A stretch of DNA of 64,000 nucleotides from Echinarachnius parma (GCA_037951105.1 JBAMJV010007148.1:26627-90626), one strand, 5' to 3'; counted from the first letter of the stretch, positions 48,177 to 59,350 are shown. Translations and numbers: made by a program. The notes: generated by a model from the letters alone, not told the origin.

Positions 48177-51100
48177 GTAATTATGATGTGTTTCACCCGG
48201 TACATTGTACGCGTGTACACTAATGAACTGGGCCTAATGAGTCAGTGGCTGTACGCCAGCGCTTCGGCGTAGCACTGCTGTCGCTGGCATGTCGGCTGAG
48301 CTGCCAAGGGGCAAAGCGTATTGATTGTCACCTAACCGAATGACTGTGTATGTGATTGTCTGACTGTGAAGTGTGTTTTTGCGTGATGGATGCCCGGATG
48401 GATGCCAGATGGAAAAGAAGCATCTGCCCCTAAATGACAACGTATTACAATGTATGATAATGCACTTTCATTGCAATTTCATGATTGAGTTTTGAGTGTG
48501 TTTGAATGTAAAATTAAATTAAGAAAATTATGATTAAATAAAATTGACATGAATCAATTAGAATTTAGATGACTTTTAGAAATGAGTTTATAGTTTGCAG
48601 AGTCTTGTCTTGATTCTGTGAGTGTGAGTGTGACTAATGAATTATGATTGTGTGGGCGTGACGGAATCCATCATTATCTCTGCAGATGGCAGTAGAGGCG
48701 CTCGCAAACGGTGATCGTCTTAAAAAACAAGGATATCCTTGACCTTGTAAACGAATTACAAATTGCATCAGCAAAATGTTTGTTTTTTTTTGGGGGGGGG
48801 GATGTTTTTTTCTGTTAGTGTTATGCCCTACGCTACGGGATTAGGGTAACTTAGACCTTAGTCTTAGACTGCTGTGAAACTTGAGTGCTAATATAAATTT
48901 ACCCCTACTAGTTCACCATCTTCTTATGTGTGTTGTCCATTCTTCTCACAGAGAAAAAAATGTGTTAGTGTTACATACAAATCTGTGTGTTAAAAGTATT
49001 GGGTATAGTCTATAGAACCATCGCGACCTTGCCACTGCGAGCAGCAATGGAATGGGAGCTGATTTGGTAATTTTTCTTGTTTCTTGGCAATGCAGATGTC
49101 ATTATAAATGGGGACAACCCCTAAAATGTCAGATGATCTGCATTTGCGAGCGTGCGCCTTTACTGCATTGGCATTGCATTTTTGGCGAGCTTGTGTTAAA
49201 TAGTATTGTTTTACTATTTAAATTAGAAATTAGAAACAGAGTGTTGACTATCTGTTAATGCTTGGGCAAATGTTGGGGATGGACAACCTGATTAAATTAG
49301 TTTTCCAACCTATTTACAGTTTAGATCTACAATTTGTTTGCATGTATCATTACAAATAGATTATTTGTAGCATGACATGTGGACTTGCATGGCTTTTATT
49401 TTTGTTCTCCATGCACTATTTCAAATGTCATTTCATATTGGCGAAAATAAAACCTCGCAAAATATATGGCGTATACAATTTTGTTTTCTCAATAGATTGC
49501 AGGGTTTATACCAATTATGATATACTGTACATTCAAATATAAATGCATGCATGTGTTTTATTGTTTTTGTTATTTTCAGAATCAAATGATGTGCAACAAA
49601 ATTTGGACTTCTTTCTTGGTAGGCCTTGTGTGAATAATATGATTCATTGCTTTAATATATCCTGGCCTCATTAATATCCTTATTCTGGCCTGTCCATCTG
49701 AATTTGCAGTGTTTTATCCTTATACATACTCATTACTTACTAAATCCATTTCAAGTTTACTTACAATTTTTCTTACTTCATGCAAATCACCAAATTTTAC
49801 ATCCTGCCTTTACCAATCACCGTTCACATGAAAAATTACATGTACATGTGCCACTGAGTTTGTATTTGTTCTTGTTTATATTCTTTTGTATAGTTCAAAT
49901 GGCATGAGTTTGCAAACGTTTCGATAACATTTTCGGTGGTGACATCAACTACGATTTTGACTAACATGGACTAACAAAGACCCTAACTAAATTTGGAACA
50001 CTAACCCGCTTCTGCAAGTATGGGGCTAATTGTGTTAGTTGCACTAGCCCCAATGGGGGCATGAAAAATTAATATTTTTTTTTATTTTGGGGGCTCCTAG
50101 GTATCTAATTTTATGGAAGTTTTCGGGGGCTACTTTTTCCAATTTTCGGGGGCTACAAATTTCCGGGGCTCTTTTTTTCGAATTTCAGGGGCTACTATTT
50201 AATGTAGCTCTAATGCTGTAAGTGATCATCAGATTTGTTATTTTTTATTTTTTTATTTATTTATTTTTTTATTTTTTTTTTGGGGGGGGGGGGGGGGGGG
50301 CTCTTTTTTATTTTTGGGAGGCTCTTTTTGGCATTCGGGGGCAAATTCGCCCGCCGCCCCCGTGTAACAGAAACTGATGAAATATAATATATAAATTTTT
50401 AAAACTACACTTAAATGCAGTATACAAATTTGGTGTATGAATTTGATAAAATATATATTGTAGTAAACCTGTATACTTTTTTGTTTGTTGCCTAGAATGG
50501 GAAGACTTCTGTACTGTGTGAATGCTTTCTTTGCAATAGTGGCACTTATCCCAAGGATTATAAACGTAAAATCATAAATGTTCAAATTTTACTTGCCCTA
50601 AACAGACAGTTAACTTGCCCGCTTACTTCCCGATTTGATCGTCATGTAAGGAACTACATTCTATTCTCGTAGTTGAAGAGAAATTTAAGTTCCCAGATTC
50701 GGCAAGCAAAATAGACCATTTTATGAAATTTGACTTGCCCTGGACAAGCGGGCAAGTGCTAATGTCGAACCCTGCCTAACCACCCTCACCCTAAAAGCTT
50801 TCACCAAATCCATAGTGTGGTGGACGTCCAGTGGCAATAAACCTGAGCAATTGTCGCCGGAGCAAATGCTGCTCTGTCGCATAATGCACACTTCACTAAT
50901 CATTTTTGTACACGTACATACTGAACTGAACATCTTTGTGTGACTTATTTTCATCCATATTTCATAGAGATGTGGTCAAGCATCTTGTGTACATAAAGCT
51001 TAATGTAAATGCGTACATTAATTTGCTTTGATTCATGAACTAAATCGAACAGTGCTCTATCAATGCATGCACAGTTTGAAATATACAGATTTGCTTGAAT

Positions 51101-54100
51101 CTGTTACTTAGTAAATTAAAGTTCTAACATTTCACAAGCTTGATTAACTTATGTTTTACATCATGTGCATATATTTTCCATTTCATGTTTTTTGTAGACC
51201 AAGGGGAAAATACACTGGGGTTTAGGGCGATTTAGCCACCGGAATGCAATTTAGAGCCTCAGAAATGTATCCAAGAGCTTCCATAAATTCTCTATGATAT
51301 GATTTCAGTGTAAAACAAGATTTAAAAATTTCATGTTACACAGGCTTAAAAAAGTTACTGGAAATAGAACGTTAATTTTCCTCTGTGCTGATGTTCATGA
51401 TCATAGTACATGTGTATTTCTAGCATATTCATGTGTATTTACTTTTTAATTTCATTCTATTTTGTTGTTATTTTGCAGACACAGCTCCACAGTCAAATGA
51501 CTTGGAGTTGGATCCTCTTGCTGGAGAGCCAGAAAACAAGGTAAGAAAGAGCATACATTTCTCTATTATTTGGGCCATACATTAATGTACCTTCTTTCCT
51601 TATTTGTTAATGATTTGTATAAGTGCGTATAATTGCAATAATCACAATAATTTGGGAAAATCCTTAAATTGGCAATGTATTGTCACATTTTCAAATCCTA
51701 GTTTAATCATTCAAATTGTTAACTTCACGATATAAACACATTTAGCACTCGTTTTTTTATCGTTGCCAATTTGCTTACTGTGTAGACTATGTGTATTACA
51801 TGCACTAATACATGTACTCTATGCAGTTAGCAATTGGCAACGATCAAAAAGTCTGCTGACTTCAGGCCTCGCAAGCAGCTTGCTGCCGCGAGATGATCAG
51901 TTTGAATTTGACGGATATTTAGCTAGATTCAGCGCAGTTATTTTATTGTTTTTGCATGCATTTTTTTCTCTGTTAAGATTTCAAATGCCATGCAATCATG
52001 TAAGTAGAATAAAAAAATTTTAATAATAATAATTATAATTTTCCGCAACTTTTTTAATATACTAGCAAATATATTTTTCATCGGTACGCCAATAAAACTA
52101 AACCGGGGCCCTATCCCGCCTCTCAGGAACCGGTGTGACCGACCGAACCAGTGTGACCGACCGAACCGACTCGGCCTTACTTATGAACAAAATCAATATA
52201 CTTAGATGTGCTGGTGTATTTTATTAAATGTGTGTTTTTCTTCTAAATTATTAACTTTTTTAGCCCGATGAAGATTTGCAGACGAACGGGCCATCAGACA
52301 TGTACTCTGCAATATCCCAAGTGGACACGAGGATGAACGAGCCAGAGAAGATCAGGTTGTGGAGGGAGGAGCAGAAAGAGAGACTGCAACAAAAAGGTAT
52401 GCAAGTTAATTAATTGTCAACTGCTCTAGCATCAAAATCAGGGGGTGCGTCGTTTGGAGCACACCTTCAGGTCGATAGTGAAAACTCTGCATGATACATT
52501 TACCGCTACTCACCATGTATTATGGCAAAAGAAAAGTCCTAAGAGAGGATTCGAACCCATGATACCAAGTGTTGGAAGTCCACAGCGTGACCAGTAGGCC
52601 ACGTACACCGCTGATGGTCAGTATGGTCTCATTGTAATTATAACCCTCAAACTCACCCAGACCCTAATCCTAGTGACGTTGCGTGACGTCACGATATGAA
52701 TATTCATTATCGATCTGGAGGTAGACCTGGAGGTGTGATCCAAACGACGCTACCCAAAATCAGGCTCTTATCAGCAAAATATACCCAAGTATACCAAAAA
52801 CAATTTTTCCTAGATGCGACAAGACTATGGAATTCCCTTCCATCAAATCTTGTCGGAAGCACCTCCTTGGATACATTCCTTGGAGAAATTGAAATGAATG
52901 TGAATCTAAATATGTTCTGAATATATTTTTATCGTTGTGCCTGGTGTTCAGATGAGACAGGTTTGAGATTGACTGGCAAGAGGCAGCCAAGAAGGAGAGG
53001 AAATCGCTGACTGGAGATATTTGTTCATATTTGTCCCCTGTGATATTTATTTTCTAGATACTTTGTAATGTTCAGTAAAGGACAAATTTCTACTTGTTTT
53101 GTTTGTTTTGGGGGGTATGTCATGTGATAATTATTTTCTATATTTTATAAAGCAAATGAAAAGCTATTTTAAATGATTTTCTTGTAGGCGCTCTGCTCTG
53201 TAGGCATTCAATGAATACTTGTATTGATGTACAGATGCAGACGCAGACAAGTTGGGAGATTGACTGAAGGAGATCACTGACTGGAGATCGTTTTTATAGT
53301 TGTACATTTTTGTCATGTGATATTTATTTCTATGTATTGTATAAACCAATTGAGAGGCAAATTTGTATTTGATTTGATTTTTTATTAATTTGTTTACATT
53401 TTGTAGACTTCAAAATGAATCTTGATTTCTGAAATATATATATATACATTTTTTGTTTGTGTGCTAACAGATGTGGATGCAGATAAGTTGGAGATTGACT
53501 GGCAAGAGGCAGCCAAGAAAGAGGTCAAATAAAACTGAATACTTGTATTGTTGTTGACAGATGAGGATGCAAACAAGCTGGAGATTGTTATTTATTATCT
53601 ATTTCTTTGTATTTTATCAAGCGATTCAGCATCGTATTGTTTGTGTCAACATTAATATGAATTCGAATCTGAAGATTGATGGTTGTTGTTTTTTTTTTTT
53701 TACCAGATGTGGATGCAGATAAGTTGGAGATTGACTGGCAGGAGGCAGCCAAGAAGGAGGTCACCGATTGGTACACGAGGGCAGACGAACAGAAGGTCAA
53801 GGCTAAATCGTCAAATAGGTATGTTACTTTAGAGGAGTAGACATGGGCCCCGCCCGATGCAGAAAGGGATACAATCAATTGTAAGTTACGTCAGATCATG
53901 TGTTCTAAATGCACAAATCGCGCAAATTGTTTGACTTACAATTAATTGTAACTTACAATCTACTGTATCCCTTTGGCAAGATTGGTAGAGCACACGAAGA
54001 TGCGTTCATCAAGGAGTCCGACAAGGAGTGGGAGTGCATCGTCATTGTCATTATTATAATTATTCTTGTTGTTATAGTTATTAATGTTACAATAATTGTT

Positions 54101-54556
54101 AATATTATTATTATTTGTATTATTAGTAGTATTATTATTGTTATTATTATAATAATTGTTCTTGTTATTTTTATTTGTAGTAGCATGATTATTATTATTA
54201 TGTTTTTTTAAATTTCCCCATCACTTTTGCCAGGGCGGCTGAAGAGGCTGAGTTGTAATGAATGTAATTGTTATCGTTATTACTGTTATTATTATTCTTA
54301 TTATAATAATTGTTCTTGTTATTGTTATTAGTAGTAGCTGTTATTGTTTTCTCCCATCACTTTTGCCAGGGCGGCTGAAGAGGCGTTCATCAAGGAGCGC
54401 GACGAGGAGACCCCGGGCCAAGAGTGGGAGCGCATCGCGCGGCTCTGCGACTTCAACCCCAAGAACAACAAGAACATCAAGGACGTGACTCGCTTCCGTT
54501 CGATACTCCTCCACTTAAAGCAGACGGGGCTCCAGCAACCTGCCAGCAGTCAATAG
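48011..54556 (+). CDS. CLTA/CLTB: Clathrin light chain
   Basis: Constitutive exons are 48011-48176, 51479-51540, 52264-52396, 53707-53818 and 54370-54556: 660 nt, 219 residues, with all phases consistent. The N-terminus has the conserved EEDPAAAFLAREQDELAGIE block; EED (residues 20-22) is the motif that binds HIP1-type adaptors. The middle, SDMYSAISQVDTRMNEPEKI and RLWREEQKERL, starts the heavy-chain-binding helix. This continues through WQEAAKKEVTDWYTRADEQ, and the C-terminus is EWERIARLCDFNPKNNK. The length matches non-neuronal vertebrate light chains (about 218). No vertebrate-type neuronal insert was seen. It trims and regulates clathrin coats on endocytic and Golgi vesicles. A single gene is expected in invertebrates, so assignment to CLTA or CLTB is not meaningful. 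Confidence 0.95.
48177..49579 (+). other. Clathrin light chain intron 1, 5' part
   Basis: No repeat with clear ends. A T-run/G-run tract is at about 48781-48801. Confidence 0.5.
49580..49618 (+). CDS. CLTA/CLTB: Candidate 39-nt cassette exon of clathrin light chain
   Basis: Acceptor TTGTTATTTTCAG and donor CTTG/GTAGGC bound 39 nt. It is phase 1 on both sides, so inclusion adds 13 residues (ESNDVQQNLDFFL) without a shift. The SND...LD pattern resembles the next exon (QSNDLELDPLAG), suggesting an old exon duplication. Use is unproven. Confidence 0.4.
50070..50370 (-). repeat. GGGGGCTA repeat and T-run/G-run tract
   Basis: GGGGGCTCCTAGGTATCTAA, TTTCGGGGGCTACTTTTTCC and TCAGGGGCTACTATT repeat in series. 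A poly-T to poly-G junction is at about 50280. It lies in clathrin intron 1. Confidence 0.65.
50590..50780. repeat. ACTTGCCC interspersed repeat
   Basis: TTTACTTGCCC at the left and GCGGGCAAGTGCTAATGTCG with AACCCTG at the right. It is the same family as 33180-33450. Confidence 0.6.
51479..51540 (+). CDS. CLTA/CLTB: Clathrin light chain exon 2 (constitutive)
   Basis: The acceptor is TTATTTTGCAG and the donor is AACAAG/GTAAGA. It encodes DTAPQSNDLELDPLAGEPEN, part of the variable linker after the conserved N-terminal block. Confidence 0.88.
52264..52396 (+). CDS. CLTA/CLTB: Clathrin light chain exon 3 (constitutive)
   Basis: The acceptor is ACTTTTTTAG and the donor is AAAG/GTATGC, phase 1. 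It encodes GPSDMYSAISQVDTRMNEPE and IRLWREEQKERL, the start of the heavy-chain-binding helix. Confidence 0.95.
52537..52613 (-). tRNA. tRNA-like pseudogene or SINE head
   Basis: The minus strand carries an A box TGGCCTACTGGTCACGC, a loop CTTCCAA and a B box GGGTTCGAATCC. The stems are imperfect. It is in an intron, antisense to the clathrin gene, and is probably a tRNA-derived repeat. Confidence 0.55.
52690..52945 (+). mobile_element. LINE RT C-terminal fragment
   Basis: The frame 52696-52920 ends with FFLDATRLWNSLPSNLV and a TSLDTFLGEI tail. The FF..A..LWNSLP motif is typical of the end of CR1/L2-type LINE ORF2. The rest of the element is missing, and a decayed clathrin exon copy begins about 30 bp after the stop. 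Confidence 0.7.
52952..53015 (+). pseudogene. Decayed copy 1 of clathrin exon 4
   Basis: Acceptor-like GGTGTTCAG, then GAGATTGACTGGCAAGAGGC and AGCCAAGAAGGAG match the intact exon at 53707. An internal deletion near the start shifts the frame. Homology stops at the GACTGG equivalent of the intact GATTGG. Confidence 0.85.
53235..53286 (+). pseudogene. Decayed copy 2 of clathrin exon 4
   Basis: ATGCAGACGCAGACAAGTTG, GGAGATTGACTG and AAGGAGATCACTGACTGG match the exon. A one-base insertion and a deletion of about 17 bases break it. The flanking intron repeats that of copy 1 (TGTGATATTTAT). Confidence 0.82.
53471..53527 (+). pseudogene. Decayed copy 3 of clathrin exon 4
   Basis: It has an acceptor GTGCTAACAG. 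DVDADKLEIDWQEAAKKEV is identical to the intact exon, then AAATAA stops it. There is no donor. If spliced in, it would truncate the protein. Confidence 0.9.
53561..53586 (+). pseudogene. Decayed copy 4 of clathrin exon 4 (5' tip)
   Basis: Acceptor-like TTGTTGACAG followed by ATGAGGATGCAAACAAGCTG and GAGATT. Only the first eight codons remain. Confidence 0.75.
53707..53818 (+). CDS. CLTA/CLTB: Clathrin light chain exon 4 (intact copy)
   Basis: The acceptor is TTTTTTTTACCAG and the donor is AATAG/GTATGT. It encodes DVDADKLEIDWQEAAKKEVT and DWYTRADEQKVKAKSSN, the centre of the heavy-chain-binding helix. It is the last of five tandem copies. Numbering counts constitutive exons only. Confidence 0.95.
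53866..53977. mobile_element. About 110-bp MITE
   Basis: AAGGGATACAATCAATTGTA and its near complement ending CTGTATCCCTTTGG form long inverted ends around a short AT-rich centre. It lies in the last clathrin intron. Confidence 0.75.
53978..54050 (+). pseudogene. Decayed clathrin exon 5 copy fused to a tRNA-SINE-like tip
   Basis: GGCAAGATTGGTAGAGC (identical to the tRNA-like A-box region on the minus strand at 62254-62270) leads into GAAGATGCGTTCATCAAGGA and GTGGGAGTGCATCG, a copy of the EAFIKERD...WERI coding block with an internal deletion. Confidence 0.7.
54040..54345 (+). repeat. (ATT)n/(GTT)n microsatellites
   Basis: Two ATT/GTT-rich tracts (about 54045-54205 and 54260-54345) flank the next decayed exon copy and resemble each other, so they were probably duplicated with it. 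Confidence 0.85.
54234..54258 (+). pseudogene. Decayed copy of clathrin exon 5 with live-looking acceptor
   Basis: CCCATCACTTTTGCCAG followed by GGCGGCTGAAGAGGC is identical to the intact boundary at 54353-54384. The frame then reads EL and stop (TAA 54256-54258). Confidence 0.88.
54370..54556 (+). CDS. CLTA/CLTB: Clathrin light chain terminal exon
   Basis: The acceptor is CACTTTTGCCAG. It encodes AAEEAFIKERDEETPGQEWE, RIARLCDFNPKNNKN and VTRFRSILLHLKQ, ending PASSQ and TAG. The C-terminal EWER.ARLCDFNPK block is the strongest light-chain signature. Confidence 0.97.
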
Positions 54557-55680
54557 GGGGCGGCAGACAGCTTTTTTTTTTTCGTCCACCCTCTGTCTTA
54601 ATACTGCCCATTCTCCACCCACACACTCGTAATATGATTCGGTCCCATGTCTTTTCTTGAAAAAAAAAAAAGTTTGGTTCCATGTCTTTGGAAAAAAAAA
54701 GTTATGGTCGCGTGTCTTTGAAAAAGAAGAATATGTAATCAAGCAGATGAAAATCTACCCTTGCTGCGTTGAAAGGTGTGTGTGTCTGTGTTTACAAATA
54801 TTCATGGCGAAAGTTCACCACGATTCCCTATTTTTTCTAAAAATGCAATAGTAAAAATCTCTATTGATCCATTCAAATTTTCTCTTTTAATACAATTTGC
54901 CAAAGAACCTGTTTGAGCTTGCTATTATCATAGCTGAATTGGAGCAAAAGTCCTTGAGGCACTAATCAAATAGAAACAAATGAAATGTTCTCAATTGCTC
55001 TTAAAATCTCAGGTACTCAGATATGCTTCTCTCGCAATCTCTTGACTTGTTTTTCTTGCTATCGTTTCATTAGTAGACGTACGTTTCTTTTCAAAATTAG
55101 ATTTATAACAATCAAGCTATTTTGAAAGTCTCGATGTCTAAAATCGCTTCAGGAAAAATGATTTAAAATCTGGCCTCTAGCTCTCTAGAAATACCATTGT
55201 TTTGAGACAAAGAGATAAAAAACAACTAGCATATCCTGATAATTTTATTTAGTAATATTTTCTGGCATTTCATGACACATCTGATTTCGTGGATTTCTAT
55301 GTGACGTTTGCGTGTATGACCCAAAGATATGTGTTTAAAATCGGTAGCAAGGGTAGACTTTCAATCTGTACCGAAATGAAATTATTAAAAAAAAGTAAAC
55401 CTATTTTATATGCACACATTCATTCCTCATGTATGTTGTATGATAGATAGACCGAGTGACCAAGTGATATGAAATCAGGTTGGTTAGCGTGAGTTGCATG
55501 TTAGTCGTTCGTTGTATATTCGTTGGTTATGTAATAGTTATTATTTTATCTTGATTGTATAGAAAGAAAATTGGGAGATGAGAGATGATAGTTGTACATA
55601 GCAGTGTGACCAGTTTGTACAGATGTGTCTGTGTGGGAATACCGAAGAGTGTGTTTAACAACTTTAGCTGATAATAAATT
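54557..55680 (+). other. Clathrin light chain 3' UTR and flank
   Basis: A short A-rich repeat (TGGTTCCATGTCTTTG, three variants at 54640-54725) follows the stop. An AATAAA at about 55673 is a possible poly(A) signal. No other gene is seen. Confidence 0.45.
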
Positions 55681-55760
55681 ATACTACTAATAATGATGGC
55701 AAGCATTTATAAAGCGCCATCTATCTAGGTAACCTACTCCGAGGCGCAACTTTAGCTAGC
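55681..55760 (+). repeat. SINE-like fragment
   Basis: AATAATGATGGCAAGCATTT, ATAAAGCGCCATC and TAACCTACTCCGAGGCGC resemble the GGTGGCTACTTATATAGCGC block at 15108. Confidence 0.55.
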
Positions 55761-58230
55761 AAGAAACCGCGTTTCTGTGCATGTTAACAGTAATTCTTTA
55801 CACGTATAGAGAGGCATTTCAAATTGGCTATAGCCATATATCTGTTTGGGATTACCTACTTAGTTAGGGTTAGTTATTAACTTTTGCTAGCAAGAAACAG
55901 AATTTCTGTACGTGTATAGAAACTCATTGCAAAAACTGTGTTACTGTACATGTATAGATACGCTTTTTCAACAAACGGCATATCCGCAGAGGGATAAAAA
56001 TACATTTCATAACTGCTTAGTGTTTATCTCAAAGAAAATGTGGTTCCGGCTCATACGCCCATCAAAACGCACTTCAACAGCGTTTAAAAACACCAAGGAT
56101 AATGGCGTATGGAAACGCACTCATGTTTATCAAGTACAAAGAATATCATGATAAGCACAGCAGTTTTCAGCAGTATTTTCCATAGTCTTGATAAGCACAA
56201 GATATGTTTGGATACGATGATTATGGGCACAAAAAAATAGTTGGTAAATTCACCCTTAGATGGGTTTACAGGTATTTATATATTGAATGGAAAGATTAGA
56301 CAAATTTGTTTTGGCACCATTTTGCCCTAATCCCAACAAATATAGTGATTATGAGTAATAGTGGTTACCATTTGACTGGTTATATCACCTCAAAATTGTC
56401 ATGTATTATAAGGATGTTTTGTTGATCGTAGACTTAAAATATATATATTCAAAATATCTTTTGAATCCACATTTTTGTGTAATGACATGATTATGCGATT
56501 TTAAAGTTTTGATGTGACTCACAATAATCAATAATTTGTTGGTATGAATATACATAGAATTATTAATGGCGAATAATTTACCCCGGTATTCCAAAAGTAG
56601 ATGGTTATATGCATAGCAGAACTTGTTAATTTGTGAGACCCCAGAGTAAAGGTAATATTACATTATATACTGTATGAATAAACCCTTATAACCTTTGATT
56701 TGTTGTATTTAAATATCAAAGAAAACATGGAGAAATAATTATTTTAACATGCAATGATTAATACCCGTAAAACTGTCTTTCTAAACCACTCAACTGTCCA
56801 TAAGAATTATAACCATAAATGAATAATTAACTTATGAATGAATCATTACATTCGTTTGGTTAGTGTCGGGGAATGTGGGTTTAGAATCACAAAATGATAA
56901 GCTTGTGGTTAATCTGTGTAAAGGACACTTGTTTGGGTTTTGAATAACCAAACAAAATGGTTATTTTTGTCTGTAACCTGGATGATGGAGACAAGAGTGT
57001 GAACATCTTTATTAGAGCAGATCCAATGTCAAGGAAATGGGTATTAAATGAGTCTAGCATTTCAAATGACTAATGTGTGATGTGGCTAGTGGCGGTCTGT
57101 CATAACATGAATTACTCAAGTTGTTCAGTAATAACTTTGGTGGAGAAAGGTCTTGCTAAATGGATGTGGTTAAATCCGGACGTTTTTGGTTGCAAAAGTT
57201 ATGGAAAGGATATGGGGGGGGGGGGGGGGAAGCTAAAATTTTGAAATGATTCAACATGTGGTTTTAATGTCTCAAACATTACTTTTAAATGCTACATGGT
57301 ACATCAAATGTCTAAAAATAGATTAAGAGTGTCTGAAAACGGGATCGGTTTCAACTGCTTTGAACCGGAAGTTTAGGATTGCAAATGCGAATGTACAGTT
57401 TGTAGTGTAATAATAACAACAATGCCCCCCAAAAAAACTAAACAAGTTTTATGATTTCCCCTAGATGCTTTCACCGCTTTATGTTTCTTTGGTGTGATAT
57501 TGTGAAACCCGATACGATGTGGTTTATGAAAGGAAATACTCACTTGAAAGATGGTCACAATCATAATTAAATGGGCCTAATGCTTTATCCCATTGCATGG
57601 ACACATCAGGAAATCACACAATTTATTTTGGTGTGCTTGTAATCTTGTTTTCTCCATATTGCTGCTCCATAATTACTGCGACTAGTTTTATCACATTTAA
57701 TACAATTACACATACACTCACTCAGCTTTTCATGCTGTTTAAAGTGACTTTGTTGTCGAATTTGGACATGCATACAGGGCAATGCCATGCCTGCAGAACC
57801 ATGCAATGTGTGACATGCGTAAAGCGTGGCGCCTCCTCCTGTGCTAATTAACAATGATGCGACATCACAGTCTCTTTAAAATACCTAGTGAATTTGTACG
57901 GACCAGAGTATCTATTTGTTGCTTTTTTATATAGCTTCTTTTTGTTTGCGTTATACATGATACATACTTACATATGTACCTTTTATCTTCAGTAAAAAAA
58001 AAAAAATCATGTTAAAACTTCTTTCAGAACAGTTTATAATTCAAATTTTGTGCAAATTGTTGGTATAAATTGAATGTTGTTACAGATTTAGTTTGCCTAC
58101 AGAATGTCGATTGTGCTCGTAGAATATGTACAATTTAATAAGATGGATATTAAATCCTATGTAAAATGTTACCACAACTATTTCATTTTGTCTTTTATTT
58201 CTCAGAGATGACTGCGCTCAGGAAGTGGCC
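55761..58230. other. AT-rich intergenic DNA, nothing recognised
   Basis: Duplicated AACTTTAGCTAGCAAGAAAC / AACTTTTGCTAGCAAGAAAC units lie at 55748 and 55880. A poly-G run is near 57215. No gene signature was found on either strand. Confidence 0.5.
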
Positions 58231-58236
58231 ATTATT

Positions 58237-58647
58237 GTAGGTTTAAGTTCCCATCCATTTTCAAACTTTTTTCATTCAATTTGCTACAATAGTACTTCAA
58301 TTTCGTCCCGAGCAGCCCAATGTGTGTCAATGCCAACTTCAATTTCGTCTTTGGTCGATCTATTTCACAAAGAGTCCACTCATTTAGTTGTTTGTCACAC
58401 GTTTCCGTCAATTACAATTCAAGTTCATCGGTCACAGTTCCTGAACACTGTAATCTGTAAATTTTAATTGAAATGAACGATATTGTGTGACAAATGACTA
58501 AATTGGGTGGACTTTATGTGAAATTGGTCGACAAAAGACAAAATTAAAGTTGGCATTAGCACATTCCTGGCTCCTTGGGACGAAATTGAAGTAGAAATGT
58601 GTAAAATTGAATTACAAAAGATTGAAAATGGACAGGAAAAACCTATA
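58237..58647. mobile_element. Foldback MITE, TATAGGTTTTCCC family, copy 2 (diverged)
   Basis: The left end GTAGGTTTAAGTTCCCATCC and right end GGACAGGAAAAACCTATAC are imperfect inverted ends. The arms carry TTCAATTTCGTCCCGAG and its complement. Confidence 0.65.
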
Positions 58648-58924
58648 CTAAAATATATGTGAGAATCTGATGTGCGTTGTGATATACATCATGGACAGTT
58701 TGTCATATTCAGACAAGCCAAACCCTCAGAAAATGAGTGCCAATGATTTGGAAAATGGCTGAAGCAGTTTTAAAACAACGGAGAAACGGGCCACTTCAAA
58801 GATCGGCATTCATTCTAACCTAACCTAACCTAACCTAACCAAGGGCCGTGTCGCGCACCGCTGATTACAGTTATACGTTCATTCAAGAGCTGTAAGCTGT
58901 TTATTCAATGAAAAAACATACTTC

Positions 58925-59071
58925 ATAGAAGGTAGATTACGATACCTTTATTCAGGAAAATTACAAAAATCCTGAATCTCATACTTTTAACCAAATTTGA
59001 CTATTTCAGCTATAACAGAGAAACTATATCCGCGACATAACGGTCGTTTTGTGGTGTAAGGTCACATATTA
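58925..59071 (+). mobile_element. Partial TATGTGACCTTACACC transposon
   Basis: Matches 20070-20207 (ATACCTTTATTCAGGAAA through GGTCGTTTTGTGGTGTAAGG). Only one end is present. Confidence 0.7.
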
Positions 59072-59350
59072 TGTTCCTCGGGAGTCGGGATTAGTTTGTC
59101 GTGTGAGGAAGAGAAGGGCAGTGCTAAGTCACTCTCAATTAGTACTTCAGAGATAGTCATGTATAAACCAAATTTAGTTCTATTTTAGTTACCGTAATTA
59201 TAATATATTAATTTTTATGAATAATTATTGTCAGAAAATTTGGCATCAAAATAATACAGATTGGTCCAACCTGCAATGTGTTATGCAGAACCGATCGGTT
59301 TAGCCAAAAATAGACTTACAGCCCTTCTTGCTCTCGCCCAATAAATTTTC

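Noticed and set aside
57606-57854. Cys/His-rich minus-strand frame as a zinc-finger protein
   Set aside because: The spacing fits no standard finger, and there are no splice sites or flanking exons.
58806-58841. (CCTAA)n run as a possible telomeric repeat
   Set aside because: There are only about five units in the middle of ordinary sequence. Arthropod-type telomere repeats are not expected here and nothing subtelomeric surrounds it.
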